This document shows, in pieces, positions 52,536-64,000 of a stretch of DNA of 64,000 bases (the first letter of the stretch is position 1; each line of letters starts with the position of its first letter). Made by a program: the position numbers and the translations under genes. Source of the stretch: Alcanivorax profundi (GTDB taxonomy: Bacteria; Pseudomonadota; Gammaproteobacteria; Pseudomonadales; Alcanivoracaceae). The notes under the pieces are model-generated. The model was not told the origin of the DNA. It saw only the letters and a list, made by a program, of their open reading frames with translations, and made no database searches. The DNA lies in the NCBI RefSeq assembly GCF_003597125.1, contig NZ_QYYA01000001.1, forward strand, positions 496,001-560,000. Reading direction: 5' to 3'.

Positions 52536-53774
52536 GTGACAACACGGCGAGTTGTAATCACTGGGCTTGGCATGCTGACCCCACTGGGCACGGATGTGGC
52601 TTCTACCTGGGATGGTATCAAGGCAGGAAAAAGCGGGATCCGACCCATTGAGCATTTTGATACGGAGCCGTTTTCTACCCGTTTCGCTGGGCTGGTGCCG
52701 GAATTTGATATTACTGATTACCTCCCGGCAAAAGATGCCCGCAAGATGGATGTTTTTATCCAGTATGGGTTGGTCGCGGCGATTCAGGCGGTACGTGATG
52801 CCGGGCTGGATATGGAAAAGGAAGATGCTGAACGGGTAGGTGCGGCCTTCGGCTCAGGCATTGGCGGCCTGACCAACATCGAAGAAAACCATATCAAAAT
52901 GCTCAATAGTGGCCCTCGCAAGCTGACACCGTTCTTCGTGCCAGGAACCATCATCAACATGATTGCGGGTAATCTGGCCATCATGTACGGCATGAAAGGT
53001 CCGAACTTTGCCACCGTGACAGCCTGTACGACTGGTACCCACAATATCGGATTTGCTGCCCAGCAAATTCAGCTGAACCAGGCCGACGTGATGGTGGCCG
53101 GTGGGGCGGAGAAAGGCTCAACTCCTTTGGGGCTTGGAGGTTTTGCAGCGGCTCGGGCGCTGTCTACCCGTAACGATGATCCACAAGCCGCTAGCCGTCC
53201 CTGGGACAAGGACCGTGATGGCTTTGTGCTCGCGGATGGCGCGGGTGCTGTTGTGCTGGAGGAATATGAGCACGCCAAGGCCCGTGGAGCGACCATTTAT
53301 GCTGAGCTGGTGGGGTATGGCATGAGCGATGATGCCTACCACATCACCGCGCCAGCTGAAGGGGGCGCGGGTGCCATGCAGGCCATGCGTAATGCGCTTC
53401 GCAATGCCGGTATCAGCCCTGATCAGGTGGATTATATCAATGCCCACGGCACTTCCACGCAGATGGGCGATCTGGCTGAAGTGGCGGCCATCAAGACCCT
53501 GTTCGGAGATCATGCCTATAAGCTGGCGGTAAGTTCTACCAAATCCATGGTCGGCCACCTGCTGGGCGCCGCTGGTGCCATTGAGGCGATCTTCTCCATT
53601 TTGGCGATGCGCGACTCTGTGGCACCGCCTACCATCAACCTGCAGAATCCGGACGAAGGCTGCGATCTCAACCTGGTCGCCAATGAAGCGCAGCAGCGCA
53701 ACATCGACTATGCCATGTCCAATTCCTTCGGTTTTGGTGGCACCAACGGCACCCTGCTGTTCAAGAAGGTGTAA
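52536..53774 (+). CDS. fabF: 3-oxoacyl-ACP synthase II
   Basis: 412 residues. The condensing-enzyme triad is Cys164 (TACTTGTHN), the His of [12 protein letters not shown] and the His of [12 protein letters not shown]. Elongates acyl-ACP with malonyl-ACP. Starts with GTG at 52536, 8 bp after GGAGG. The stop overlaps pabC as TAATG. Confidence 0.97.
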   Translation: MTTRRVVITGLGMLTPLGTDVASTWDGIKAGKSGIRPIEHFDTEPFSTRFAGLVPEFDITDYLPAKDARKMDVFIQYGLVAAIQAVRDAGLDMEKEDAERVGAAFGSGIGGLTNIEENHIKMLNSGPRKLTPFFVPGTIINMIAGNLAIMYGMKGPNFATVTACTTGTHNIGFAAQQIQLNQADVMVAGGAEKGSTPLGLGGFAAARALSTRNDDPQAASRPWDKDRDGFVLADGAGAVVLEEYEHAKARGATIYAELVGYGMSDDAYHITAPAEGGAGAMQAMRNALRNAGISPDQVDYINAHGTSTQMGDLAEVAAIKTLFGDHAYKLAVSSTKSMVGHLLGAAGAIEAIFSILAMRDSVAPPTINLQNPDEGCDLNLVANEAQQRNIDYAMSNSFGFGGTNGTLLFKKV

Positions 53775-54574
53775 TGCGCCTGGACCCGCGTGATCGTGGC
53801 CTTGCCTATGGCGATGGGGTTTTCGAAACCCTGCGCATAACGGCGGCCGGTGAGGCCCCGTTATGGCCTCGCCATCTGGCCCGCCTGCAGGCGGGTTTGC
53901 AGGCCCTGGGCATTCCGGCCCCGGCCCCGAGCTGTCTACAGGGCGCCCTGGCGTCCGCGATCGGAGCGCTGGCAGGGCGCCAGGGGGTGGTCAAGATGAC
54001 GGTCACTCGCGGTGTGGGTGGGCGGGGTTACCTGCCGCCATCGCGCGTTACCCCGACCCTCTTTGTGCAACACGGTGACCTTCCGCAGTGGTCCCGGGTC
54101 CAGCGAGAGCAGGGCATTGAGCTTGGCGTGTGCCAGACGGTTCTTCATCCTGATCTGCTGGCAGGCTACAAGCACCTTAACCGCCTGCCCCAGGTGCAGG
54201 CGCGCCGGGAGGTCGCCCGGTACGGGTGGGATGAAGGCTTGTTGTTATCCCCGCGTCAGCAACCGCTGGAAGCCACCAGCATGAATCTGTTTGTCCGTTT
54301 TGAGGATCACTGGTGGACACCGGATCTGGCGAGGGCCGGTGCGGGGGTCGCCGGGGTCATGCGGGATGTGCTCCAGGAAAAACTGGTCGCCCAGGGCATG
54401 CAAGTCTGCTCTGATCTGCGGCCGCTGTCACAGCTCCGTCACGCTGAAGCGTTGTTTTTGTGCAACAGTGTTGTCGGCGTGCTGCCGGTGCGTAAACTGG
54501 CGCAGTGGCACTGGCCGGTGACGGCCGAGCTGGCCGCATTACAGGCGCAGGCGGAACAACTTTTCCATCAATAA
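53774..54574 (+). CDS. pabC: 4-amino-4-deoxychorismate lyase
   Basis: 266 residues of the class IV aminotransferase fold. DRGLAYGDGVFETLRI near the start, the PLP lysine Lys133 in LLAGYKHLNRLPQV, and EATSMNLFV in the late region. Releases p-aminobenzoate for folate synthesis. Translationally coupled to fabF (TAATG); the fabF-pabC-mltG-tmk-holB order is conserved in E. coli and Pseudomonas. Confidence 0.93.
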   Translation: MRLDPRDRGLAYGDGVFETLRITAAGEAPLWPRHLARLQAGLQALGIPAPAPSCLQGALASAIGALAGRQGVVKMTVTRGVGGRGYLPPSRVTPTLFVQHGDLPQWSRVQREQGIELGVCQTVLHPDLLAGYKHLNRLPQVQARREVARYGWDEGLLLSPRQQPLEATSMNLFVRFEDHWWTPDLARAGAGVAGVMRDVLQEKLVAQGMQVCSDLRPLSQLRHAEALFLCNSVVGVLPVRKLAQWHWPVTAELAALQAQAEQLFHQ

Positions 54575-54648
54575 CTCCCGTGGTGCGCCTTTCAGTCAGC
54601 CAATACAATCTTGCTGGCTTTCCTTCTCACAGGCCCTACAATTTCGCT

Positions 54649-57319
<2,671 letters not shown>

Positions 57320-57420
57320 TCTTGATTGAAAATTAATAATAAAGTCGTACGGACGGGCCCTTTACCCCAGAGTGGCAAGAGTGGCGTTAGACGGATGACC
57401 AGAGCAAAGAGGCGGTTCCC

Positions 57421-57768
57421 ATGAAAATGCCTGGCGGGCGCAGCGGCATTGTGTCGCTTTCCATCAAGGACAAGGCGGTGCTGTATTCGGCCTATATGCC
57501 GTTCATTACCCATGGTGGCTTGTTTATTCCCACCGACAAGCAATACAAGCTGGGCGAAGAGATTTTCCTGTTGCTGAATATCATGGATGAGCCGGACAAG
57601 ATCCCGGTGGCCGGTAAGGTCGTCTGGATTACTCCCAAGGGGGCTCAGGGCAACCGTAGTGCCGGGATTGGGGTGCAGTTCTCGGATCAGGATGACACTG
57701 CCCGGGTCACTATTGAGAACCATTTGGCCGGCTCGCTGGAATCCGACCGGCCCACCCATACCATGTAA
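57421..57768 (+). CDS. pilZ: Type IV pilus assembly protein PilZ
   Basis: 115 residues with a PilZ fold: SIKDKAVLYSAYMPFITHGGLFIPT, KYKLGEEIFLLLNIMDEP and VAGKVVWITPKGAQGNRSAGIGVQF. This is the divergent PilZ proper, which lacks the RxxxR c-di-GMP site of other PilZ domains and binds PilB and FimX in Pseudomonas and Xanthomonas. Located between holB and tatD as in Pseudomonas. Implies the host makes type IV pili. Confidence 0.93.
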   Translation: MKMPGGRSGIVSLSIKDKAVLYSAYMPFITHGGLFIPTDKQYKLGEEIFLLLNIMDEPDKIPVAGKVVWITPKGAQGNRSAGIGVQFSDQDDTARVTIENHLAGSLESDRPTHTM

Positions 57769-57797
57769 CGCAACACGCAATACGAAAAACCACGGCA

Positions 57798-57833
57798 GGC
57801 CGCGTCCAGGGTTGGAACGCGGCCTTGTTGTTT
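57798..57833 (+). terminator. Probable terminator after pilZ
   Basis: GGCCGCGT / ACGCGGCC stem with an 11-nt loop, followed by TTGTTGTTT. The T run is interrupted, so termination may be partial. Confidence 0.55.
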
Positions 57834-57918
57834 CCGGGGGATCAATCCAGGCCTGGAGCGTGAAGCATGGCGGTGATCTACGCTACAATTCCGGGCCTTA
57901 ATCGTGCCGGAGCTGTTC

Positions 57919-58710
57919 ATGCCTGCTGCCACTTTTGTGGATTCCCATTGTCACCTTGATCGACTGAATCTGGATGCCCACGGCGGTGACTTTTCCGCCA
58001 TGATGACCGCGACGGAAGAGGCCGGGGTCAGCCATATGCTCTGCATCGGGGTAGACCTGGAAAGTTTTCCTGATGTGCAGGCATTGGCGGACCGCTATCC
58101 CCATGTGTTTGCCAGTGTCGGCGTGCACCCTTTGTACAAGGAGTCCCGTGAGCCTTCTGCTGAAGAGCTGGTCGAGCGGGCGTCACACCCGAAAGTGGTG
58201 GCCATTGGGGAAACGGGGCTCGATTACTTTTACGCCAAGGAAGAGCGTGACTGGCAGCGCCGCTACTTCATTGCCCATATCGAGGCGGCACGCGAAACCG
58301 GCTTGCCTCTGGTCATCCATACCCGGGGGGCCAAGGACGACACGCTGGCGTTGCTCCGCGAGCACGGGCAAGGTGAAGTGAAAGGGGTCTTGCACTGTTT
58401 CACCGAAGACCTGGACATGGCCCTGCAGGCCATCGAGATGGGGTTCTACGTCTCTATTTCAGGCATTGTCACCTTCCGTAATGCCGAGTCCTTGAGGGAT
58501 ACAGTGAAAGCGCTACCGATCGAGCGCCTGTTGATCGAAACCGATTCGCCGTGGCTGGCGCCGGTACCGTTTCGTGGCAAGCCCAACGAACCCCGTTTTG
58601 TTGCTCAGGTGGCGGAGTGTGTGGCGGAGCTTAAAGGGGTCCCGGTGGATGAGTTGGCTCGGGTGACGGCAGATAACTTCTTTACTCTTTTCAGCAAGGC
58701 GCAACGATGA
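57919..58710 (+). CDS. tatD: TatD family metal-dependent deoxyribonuclease
   Basis: 263 residues, TIM-barrel metallohydrolase. FVDSHCHLDRL gives the His10/His12 metal pair, VAIGETGLDYFYAKEE the Glu, LVIHTRGAKDD and LHCFTEDLDMA the later His residues, and IETDSPWLAPVP the Asp. The ATG at 57919 has GGAG upstream; a GTG at 57904 is in frame. Ends overlapping rmuC by 4 bp. Proposed roles are DNA repair and 3'-5' exonuclease activity. Confidence 0.94.
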   Translation: MPAATFVDSHCHLDRLNLDAHGGDFSAMMTATEEAGVSHMLCIGVDLESFPDVQALADRYPHVFASVGVHPLYKESREPSAEELVERASHPKVVAIGETGLDYFYAKEERDWQRRYFIAHIEAARETGLPLVIHTRGAKDDTLALLREHGQGEVKGVLHCFTEDLDMALQAIEMGFYVSISGIVTFRNAESLRDTVKALPIERLLIETDSPWLAPVPFRGKPNEPRFVAQVAECVAELKGVPVDELARVTADNFFTLFSKAQR

Positions 58711-60020
58711 ATACCACGGTAATGATTGCTCTGGCATCGGCATTGGTCGCAGCCCTGATAGCGGCTTTGTTGGTCTGGTTGCTGGAGCGCCGGCGGCAGT
58801 CACAGTTGAGCCTGCAATTCCAGCAGGAAAAGGAGCAGCTGCGTGAGCCGTTGGCTCAGGTGCCCCTGTTGCGAGAGCAGATAGAGATCACCAACAAGCG
58901 GCTGCAGGACAGTGAAAGCCGGGCTCAGCAGCTGGCTGCAGAGAAAGCCCGTCTGGAAGAGCGGCTGGCCGGGCAGGAAGAAAAACTTGTGTTCGCGGAG
59001 AAAAGCAGAGAGCTGCTCAAGCAGGAATTTGAAAACCTGTCCGCGCGGATTTTTGAACAACGCAGCAAGCAGCTTCACGAACAGCAACAACAGGGCCTGG
59101 ACGGTCTGCTCAAGCCCTTTCGTGAGCAACTCACGGACTTTCGCCGTCGGGTCGACCAGATTCACAGTGATGAGACGCGCACCCAGGCGACCTTGCTGGA
59201 ACAGCTCAATCAGCTCAAGGGGCTGAACCAACAGATGCACGAGGATGCCCGCAACCTGACCGATGCCCTGAAAGGGCAGGTGAAGACCCAGGGCAACTGG
59301 GGCGAGATGATTCTCGAACGGGTGCTGGAGTCGTCAGGCCTGACGCGGGGCCGGGAATATGAAACCCAGGTGAGCCTCAAGGATGAGAGCGGTCAACGTC
59401 GCTTGCCGGATGCCATCGTACACTTGCCGGAAGACAAGGATGTGGTGATTGATGCGAAGGTATCTCTGGTGGCCTACGAACGGTTGGCGTCAGCCGCGGA
59501 TGCCGAGGAGCGGGAGCAGGCGTTGCGTGAGCATCTGGCGTCCCTGCGCAGCCATATCAAGGGGCTTGATGCCAAGGACTACAGTGGTCTGGAAGGTATC
59601 CGCAGCCTGGACTTCGTACTGCTGTTCATCCCCATTGAGGGAGCCTTCATGGTGGCCATGGAGCAGGATGCCAGCCTGTACACCGATGCCTTCGCACGCA
59701 ATATCGTGTTGGTGAGCCCGACCACACTGCTGGTTACCCTGCGCACGATTCAGAATATCTGGCGGTATGAATACCAGAACCGTAATGCACTGGATATTGC
59801 CGACCGGGCCGGCAAGATCTGTGACCAGGTCTCGTTGCTGGATGAGTCCCTGGGCGACCTGGGCGACAAGCTCAACAAGGCGCATTCTGCCTGGGAGACC
59901 ACCCATAATCGTCTCACTCAAGGAAGGGGGAACCTGTTACGTCAGGCCAACCAATTGATGGATCTGGGGGCCAAGGCGCGCCGTGCGTTACCGCGTGTAA
60001 CTGACGATGATTCAGAATGA
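58707..60020 (+). CDS. rmuC: DNA recombination protein RmuC
   Basis: 437 residues. One N-terminal membrane helix (about 4-25), a long coiled coil (about 28-180, rich in Glu, Gln, Leu) and the RmuC nuclease-like domain with GNWGEMILERVLESSGLTRGREYETQ, LPDAIVHLPEDKDVVIDAKVSL and YTDAFARNIVLVSPTTLL. It limits inversion of short inverted repeats in E. coli. Overlaps tatD (ATGA). Confidence 0.94.
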   Translation: MNTTVMIALASALVAALIAALLVWLLERRRQSQLSLQFQQEKEQLREPLAQVPLLREQIEITNKRLQDSESRAQQLAAEKARLEERLAGQEEKLVFAEKSRELLKQEFENLSARIFEQRSKQLHEQQQQGLDGLLKPFREQLTDFRRRVDQIHSDETRTQATLLEQLNQLKGLNQQMHEDARNLTDALKGQVKTQGNWGEMILERVLESSGLTRGREYETQVSLKDESGQRRLPDAIVHLPEDKDVVIDAKVSLVAYERLASAADAEEREQALREHLASLRSHIKGLDAKDYSGLEGIRSLDFVLLFIPIEGAFMVAMEQDASLYTDAFARNIVLVSPTTLLVTLRTIQNIWRYEYQNRNALDIADRAGKICDQVSLLDESLGDLGDKLNKAHSAWETTHNRLTQGRGNLLRQANQLMDLGAKARRALPRVTDDDSE

Positions 60021-60302
60021 CTGACGGGTCTGTCTGACAAAGTAAGCGATACAATGTAAAAATCACAGCAATATGCAGTTGATTTTAGATTAACTTTTTT
60101 CAGTAAAAAACACTTCCAGATGACGCTATTTGCGCTAAATAGCGTCGAAAAACCATATAAAGTGACCATTAATGATGGTCGCGCCGCAAGTCTATCTGGT
60201 ACCTTTGTGCCACCATTATAATATCAGAACTGGGTCACACGATTTTCTTAAAAACCTTGGTTAAGATTCGTCGCGTTACGAATTTTTTCTGAGGGTAATG
60301 AA
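60021..60302 (+). promoter_or_regulatory. AT-rich intergenic region with hairpins and a promoter-like box
   Basis: No gene. This stretch is distinctly AT-rich against the rest of the window. It contains a perfect 10-bp hairpin GACGCTATTT / AAATAGCGTC (60122-60146), possibly ending rmuC, a second hairpin GACCAT / ATGGTC (60164-60180), and a perfect TATAAT (60217-60222) with a poor -35. GAGGGTA precedes the protease ATG. AT richness can mark silenced or acquired DNA. Confidence 0.5.
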
Positions 60303-61946
60303 ATGTATCGTTTGATGTTGATTCTGTTGCTGGCAATGGGTCTGAGTCAGACGGTTACGGCGTTGGAAGCTCAACCCCGGGTGGTCGGGGGACAGGATGT
60401 AAACACAATCAGGCCGTGGATGGCCGAAGTGGAAATCAGTCGTTCCGGAGATTCTTCCCGGGGGGCCACGCTATGCGGGGGTACCTTGATTGCTCCCCAA
60501 TGGGTTGTCACTGCGGCGCATTGTGTCAGTAACGACAACGGTATCCTGGCGGCCCCCATTCTGTTTGTCTCCTTGGGTGCAATCAATCGTTCGGTGCGGG
60601 CGCCGGAAGTGCATGCCATTGCGGCAGTGAAGGTGCATCCTCACTACAATCCCGGCAATTTCCATAACGATATCGCCTTGCTCAAGCTGGCTTCGGCGAG
60701 CCAGTACACCCCTCTGGACCTGGCCAAGCCGTCTGTGGTGTCCGCGCTGAGTCAGGGCACGTCGGATGAGGCGCTGGAAGCGTTGGGATGGGGTTCCACA
60801 TTGCAGAGTGGTTACGGCATGTCAGAAACGCTGCAGAGCGTTACGCTGGACTATGTCAGCAGCAATTACTGTGCGAGCCAGTGGAGTAACCTCAGCAATC
60901 GCCAGATCTGCGCGGGGGAAATGAATCCCAGGGGGGAGGTTCAGGATAGTTGCCGCGGGGATAGTGGCGGGCCACTGATCTATGACAATGGGGACAAAAT
61001 GTGGCTAGTGGGAATTACCAGTTATGGTCACGAAACCTGTGCGACGAATGGCGTGCCGGCTGTTTACACTCGTGTAGACAGCTATCTTGAATGGCTGGAA
61101 GGCACGACCAGTGGTGCATTGGTAGATCTGGAGGCACGGGGGCTTGCCGATGAGGCCTACCAGCCTGTTGGCCAGAGTCTGTCGCTGTTTCCTTCATTGC
61201 ATAACGTGAGTCAGCAGACCAGAGCCAGCAATGTCGGCTTGCGGATTGAGCATGGCGATGGTTTGCAGGTGTCAGTTGCCGGTCTTAATTGTACCTCGCG
61301 TGATGAATACACAGAATGCCGCAGTGCCAGTTCTCTTAGCGCAGGTGCACAGGGCGGTCAGTATAGCGTCAGCCTTAATTCCAACCAGCGCTGGGCTGGA
61401 GAAGTAACGGTGCGGCCGATCAGTGATTCGCACGATTATTTTAACCTTGGCAGCGAAACCTTTCAGGTGGTGTTCAGTGACGAGCCGGATATTGTTCTGT
61501 CTCTCTCCACGCACCGTGGAGAAGATGGTCTGGTGAGGGTAAATGCCCAAGTGAAAAACCAGGCAAGTCATGTAGCGGCCTCCCGGGTTCGCGTCGGTTT
61601 CAGCATTCCGTCCGGCTGGAGCGCACTGTTACCAGAGGGCTGTTATGGCAGTGTTTCGGTGCAATGCGGCCTTGGGGATGTGGCTCCCGGATCACTGGCG
61701 TCCCGGCAAATTCTGCTGGACGGTCAGGGTGACACCGCGATGAAAGTGCAAGTCTGGACGGATAACGGTGATTATCCCGGCGGCGATACTGTTGCCTCCA
61801 CGCGTCCTGCACAGGCTCGTGCGGCGGACAGTGAGCAGGCTGCAGGCGCTTCTAATGGGGGCGGTGATAGTGGCGGTGGTGGCAGTGTGTCCTGGTTATG
61901 GCTGACCACGTTACTTTTGGTTGCCGTTCGCCGGTTCCACCAGTGA
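60303..61946 (+). CDS. Trypsin-like serine protease with GlyGly-CTERM tail
   Basis: 547 residues. Signal peptide about 1-20. The S1 domain starts after a likely activation site at Arg26 / VVGGQD; the triad is His73 (TAAHC), Asp123 (NDIALLKL) and Ser221 (GDSGGP), and Asp215 six residues before the Ser predicts cleavage after Arg or Lys. Residues about 280-500 form two beta-rich domains. The C-terminus is a Gly/Ser spacer, then SVSWLWLTTLLLVAVRR, the GlyGly-CTERM pattern recognised by rhombosortase and linked to type II secretion. The gene for that enzyme is not in this window. Confidence 0.9.
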   Translation: MYRLMLILLLAMGLSQTVTALEAQPRVVGGQDVNTIRPWMAEVEISRSGDSSRGATLCGGTLIAPQWVVTAAHCVSNDNGILAAPILFVSLGAINRSVRAPEVHAIAAVKVHPHYNPGNFHNDIALLKLASASQYTPLDLAKPSVVSALSQGTSDEALEALGWGSTLQSGYGMSETLQSVTLDYVSSNYCASQWSNLSNRQICAGEMNPRGEVQDSCRGDSGGPLIYDNGDKMWLVGITSYGHETCATNGVPAVYTRVDSYLEWLEGTTSGALVDLEARGLADEAYQPVGQSLSLFPSLHNVSQQTRASNVGLRIEHGDGLQVSVAGLNCTSRDEYTECRSASSLSAGAQGGQYSVSLNSNQRWAGEVTVRPISDSHDYFNLGSETFQVVFSDEPDIVLSLSTHRGEDGLVRVNAQVKNQASHVAASRVRVGFSIPSGWSALLPEGCYGSVSVQCGLGDVAPGSLASRQILLDGQGDTAMKVQVWTDNGDYPGGDTVASTRPAQARAADSEQAAGASNGGGDSGGGGSVSWLWLTTLLLVAVRRFHQ

Positions 61947-62750
61947 CAGGTGACGCTGGCGTTCCGGCGCCAGTGCTCCCTGATTGCCCTTCCAGGGTAC
62001 CGCATCTACCCCTTTTGGAATTTCCGTCAGCTGGAAGGGAGCCTTAATGATTTCGAAGTAGGGCGAGTGATCGAAGTCGGCCGCGGTGACGGCTCTGGGC
62101 TGTAGCCGAAGCAGGCGAGCGCCGCTGCCATCTTCCTTGACCAGTGGCATGACCGGAAACTGGACGAAGCTGAAGGCATCGGCGACCACGGTGCCGCTTA
62201 GTGCCTTGATCAGTTCCCCGGCCCAGCGCCTGTAGATGCGGGTACGCCACAACAGCGGTAGCCAACGCCACGGCATCATGCCGAGCAGGCCCAGGGCGCC
62301 CCAGGACTGCCCGCCACCAGCCCCGATACGGCTGATCGCATACCGCATGACGTCTTGGGCTTCGCTGTCGCTAAGCCCCTGGGCCCGACAAACACGCATT
62401 TGTCGCCCTTCGAGGGCTGACAGGGGTTCCACGATCAGGCCCCGTTCCAGGCGGGCATCGATTACCAGTTGGGTGTCCGGTTCGCAGGGGGTGTAGTCGG
62501 CGAGCAGGGCGCGAAGGGCCGGGTCGGCCACATCATGAAGTCGGCCCACGTAAAGTACGGCACGGGCGTAACGGCTATCGCCGATCACCTTGAGGGTGCG
62601 GTCTACCGTGCTGTGGCCAGAGACCAGCAGCACATCGCAGGGGCGAATTACCGAGCGCAGGCTTTCCAGATCTGCACTGGGGTGGCCCAAGGACTCGTCC
62701 CGTTGCAGACGGCGGCAAATCCATTCGTAGACCGCGCGCTGTCGACTCAT
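61911..62750 (-). CDS. YiiX/YebB-like (NlpC/P60 superfamily) protein, probably catalytically inactive
   Basis: 279 residues. The core IRPCDVLLVSGHSTVDRTLKV and AVLYVGRLHDVADP matches the permuted papain-fold family in my recollection. In active members the helix after SxWT carries a His (SHA or THS); here it reads SRYARA, with Arg63 in its place. The later CSSLIAQAF motif appears as SGTVVADAF, so the nucleophile is Ser185. Both active-site residues thus appear lost. There is no signal peptide. The 3' end overlaps the protease gene by 36 bp. Family call moderate. Confidence 0.6.
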   Translation of the reverse strand: MSRQRAVYEWICRRLQRDESLGHPSADLESLRSVIRPCDVLLVSGHSTVDRTLKVIGDSRYARAVLYVGRLHDVADPALRALLADYTPCEPDTQLVIDARLERGLIVEPLSALEGRQMRVCRAQGLSDSEAQDVMRYAISRIGAGGGQSWGALGLLGMMPWRWLPLLWRTRIYRRWAGELIKALSGTVVADAFSFVQFPVMPLVKEDGSGARLLRLQPRAVTAADFDHSPYFEIIKAPFQLTEIPKGVDAVPWKGNQGALAPERQRHLSLVEPANGNQK

Positions 62751-62785
62751 TCTCTATCCCACCCAACAATCAAAGTCACTGGAGC

Positions 62786-63907
62786 TTACAACAGGGCCAA
62801 AGCGCGGTCGATGACCGAATATGACGTATAGAAATGTGGTGAAAATCGCACGCCGCCGCCTCGTTCAGCACAGACCACCCCACCTTGTTTGAGGCGTTGA
62901 AAGGTCGCAGCAGGATCTTCTCCGGGCAGGGTGAACGTAACGATACCTGCGCAGCGTTCGGGGGCAGCTGGGCTCAAGAGCGAGGCGCCGCGCTGCAACA
63001 GACCGTCAATCAGGTACTGGACACGTTCCGCCAGCCTGTCTGCCACGGTGTCCATGGTTGTTTCCTGCAGCAACGAGAGTGAGGCTTCCAGCGCATGAAC
63101 ACCCAGCATGTTGGGGCTGCCGCATTCGAAGCGTTTGGCGTTGTCGGCGACTTTCCAGTCCTTGCGGGTGTAGTCTCCCGGGTTGGCAATCATATGCCAG
63201 CCATGCTGACGCAGGGTCAACTTCGGCTGTACTTCCCGGCGGCAGTAGAACAGTGCCAGCCCTTCCGGGCCCAGCATCCATTTATGGCCATCGGCGACCA
63301 CAAAATCGGTCATGCAGGCGCGGGCGTCAAAGGGCAGGGCGCCCAGGATCTGGATGGCATCCACACAGAACAGAATGCCCCGCTCACGGCAGGCCTTGCC
63401 AATGGGGGCCATGTCCATCAACAGACCGCTGCCGTATTGCACCGCCGACAGGGACACCAGCCGGGTGGAGGGGGTTAGCGCTTCAATAATGGCCTGCTCT
63501 GGGTCGTCGACGTCCAGATTGACCTCAACGACCTGGACCCCCTGATTGGCCAGGGCTTGCCAGGGAATGCGGTTCGACGGGAACTCCTGATCACTGATCA
63601 CAATCTGGTCCCCGGCCTGCCAGTCCAGCCCTTGGGCAATCACCGACAAGCCCTCGGAGGTATTTTTCAGCAGGGCGATCTCATCGGTATCGACCTCGCC
63701 GATCAGCCAGGCAAGCCGCTGCCGTAACCGTTGTTCCACTCCCAGCCACTTCGGGTAATCCCGGGCGCCCAGACTGCAGTTGGCCTCGGCAAAGGCGCAC
63801 ACCGCATCGCGGGTGCGCTGCGGCCAGGGGGCAACGGCCGCATGATTGAGATAGAGCAGGTCATCCTGCTGGGGAAATTCCATGTGATCTGGCACTGATG
63901 AAGGCAT
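62786..63907 (-). CDS. Class V PLP-dependent aminotransferase family protein
   Basis: 373 residues of the cysteine desulfurase-like fold type I group. It opens YLNHAAVAPWPQRT, has EIALLKNTSEGLSVIAQGL, the PLP pocket FCVDAIQILGA (Asp183) and the Schiff-base lysine Lys209 in VADGHKWMLGPEGLALFY, and ends GGGVRFSPHFYTSYSVID. No catalytic Cys loop typical of IscS/SufS is seen. Its reaction is unknown; homologues include isopenicillin-N epimerase-like and kynureninase-like enzymes. GGAG precedes the ATG. It lies 35 bp upstream of the YiiX-like gene on the same strand. Confidence 0.87.
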   Translation of the reverse strand: MPSSVPDHMEFPQQDDLLYLNHAAVAPWPQRTRDAVCAFAEANCSLGARDYPKWLGVEQRLRQRLAWLIGEVDTDEIALLKNTSEGLSVIAQGLDWQAGDQIVISDQEFPSNRIPWQALANQGVQVVEVNLDVDDPEQAIIEALTPSTRLVSLSAVQYGSGLLMDMAPIGKACRERGILFCVDAIQILGALPFDARACMTDFVVADGHKWMLGPEGLALFYCRREVQPKLTLRQHGWHMIANPGDYTRKDWKVADNAKRFECGSPNMLGVHALEASLSLLQETTMDTVADRLAERVQYLIDGLLQRGASLLSPAAPERCAGIVTFTLPGEDPAATFQRLKQGGVVCAERGGGVRFSPHFYTSYSVIDRALALL

Positions 63908-64000
63908 CCTGGCTCCCTTGCTTGCGCAGCGGTTCTGGCGTTGACACCATGCTAACGCGACAGATTGTCTTATGCAGGTAAACAGCGCAGGGTATTCGTT

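Overview
The window is chromosomal DNA of a gammaproteobacterium. Its gene order follows the Pseudomonas aeruginosa backbone mfd - gap - nqrABCDEF - apbE - (GDPD) - lol - DUF2062 - comEC - exbB - exbD - lpxK - kdsB - PTP - murB - rne - rluC - HAD - sppA - maf - yceD - rpmF - plsX - fabD - fabG - acpP - fabF - pabC - mltG - tmk - holB - pilZ - tatD. Protein sequences and accessory content look most like an Alcanivorax-type marine hydrocarbon degrader; this taxonomic guess rests on recognition, not on a search.

Region 1 (1-6422): partial mfd on the minus strand, then an accessory locus. One minus-strand operon encodes a secreted collagen-like protein, a Tat-exported beta-propeller-like protein, three tandem phage-tail-collar (MdpB-like) proteins and a GNAT acetyltransferase. 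A DUF6916 gene converges on it. No other phage genes are present. This is the best candidate for an undescribed system. Region 2 (6673-17520): tesB, a uracil-DNA-glycosylase-like gene, a long-form gap, and the complete sodium-pumping NADH:quinone reductase operon nqrABCDEF followed by its maturation genes apbE (flavinylation) and nqrM (iron centre). Region 3 (17765-29061): variable genes: a GNAT/peptidase C39 fusion, patatin, GDPD, a sulfotransferase/glycosyltransferase/deacetylase cluster, a secreted helical-repeat protein, agmatine catabolism (aguA, aguB) and a secreted Pro/Ala-rich protein. A 196-bp MITE-like element with perfect 27-bp terminal inverted repeats lies here.

Region 4 (29230-40527): envelope biogenesis: a single lipoprotein-release permease plus lolD, comEC, an ExbB/ExbD pair, msbA, lpxK, kdsB, a low-molecular-weight phosphatase and murB. 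Most genes overlap or abut. Region 5 (40617-48830): rne on the minus strand with a probable 540-nt leader, then rluC, a HAD phosphatase, sppA, maf, and yceD-rpmF behind a near-consensus promoter that gives an almost leaderless mRNA. A candidate small RNA sits between maf and yceD. Region 6 (49042-60020): fatty-acid synthesis (plsX, fabD, fabG, acpP, fabF), pabC, mltG, tmk, holB, pilZ, tatD and rmuC. Region 7 (60021-64000): an AT-rich promoter region, a trypsin-like protease with a GlyGly-CTERM tail, a YiiX/YebB-like protein that seems to lack its catalytic residues, and a class V aminotransferase.

Three intergenic spacers carry arrays of 7-bp units arranged as inverted arms around 75-110 bp (16098-16239, 44337-44479, 47115-47283). 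They look like one repeat family. Starts were chosen by Shine-Dalgarno position, overlap with the upstream gene, or known family N-termini, so several are shorter than the longest open frame. No tRNA, rRNA or CRISPR array was seen.
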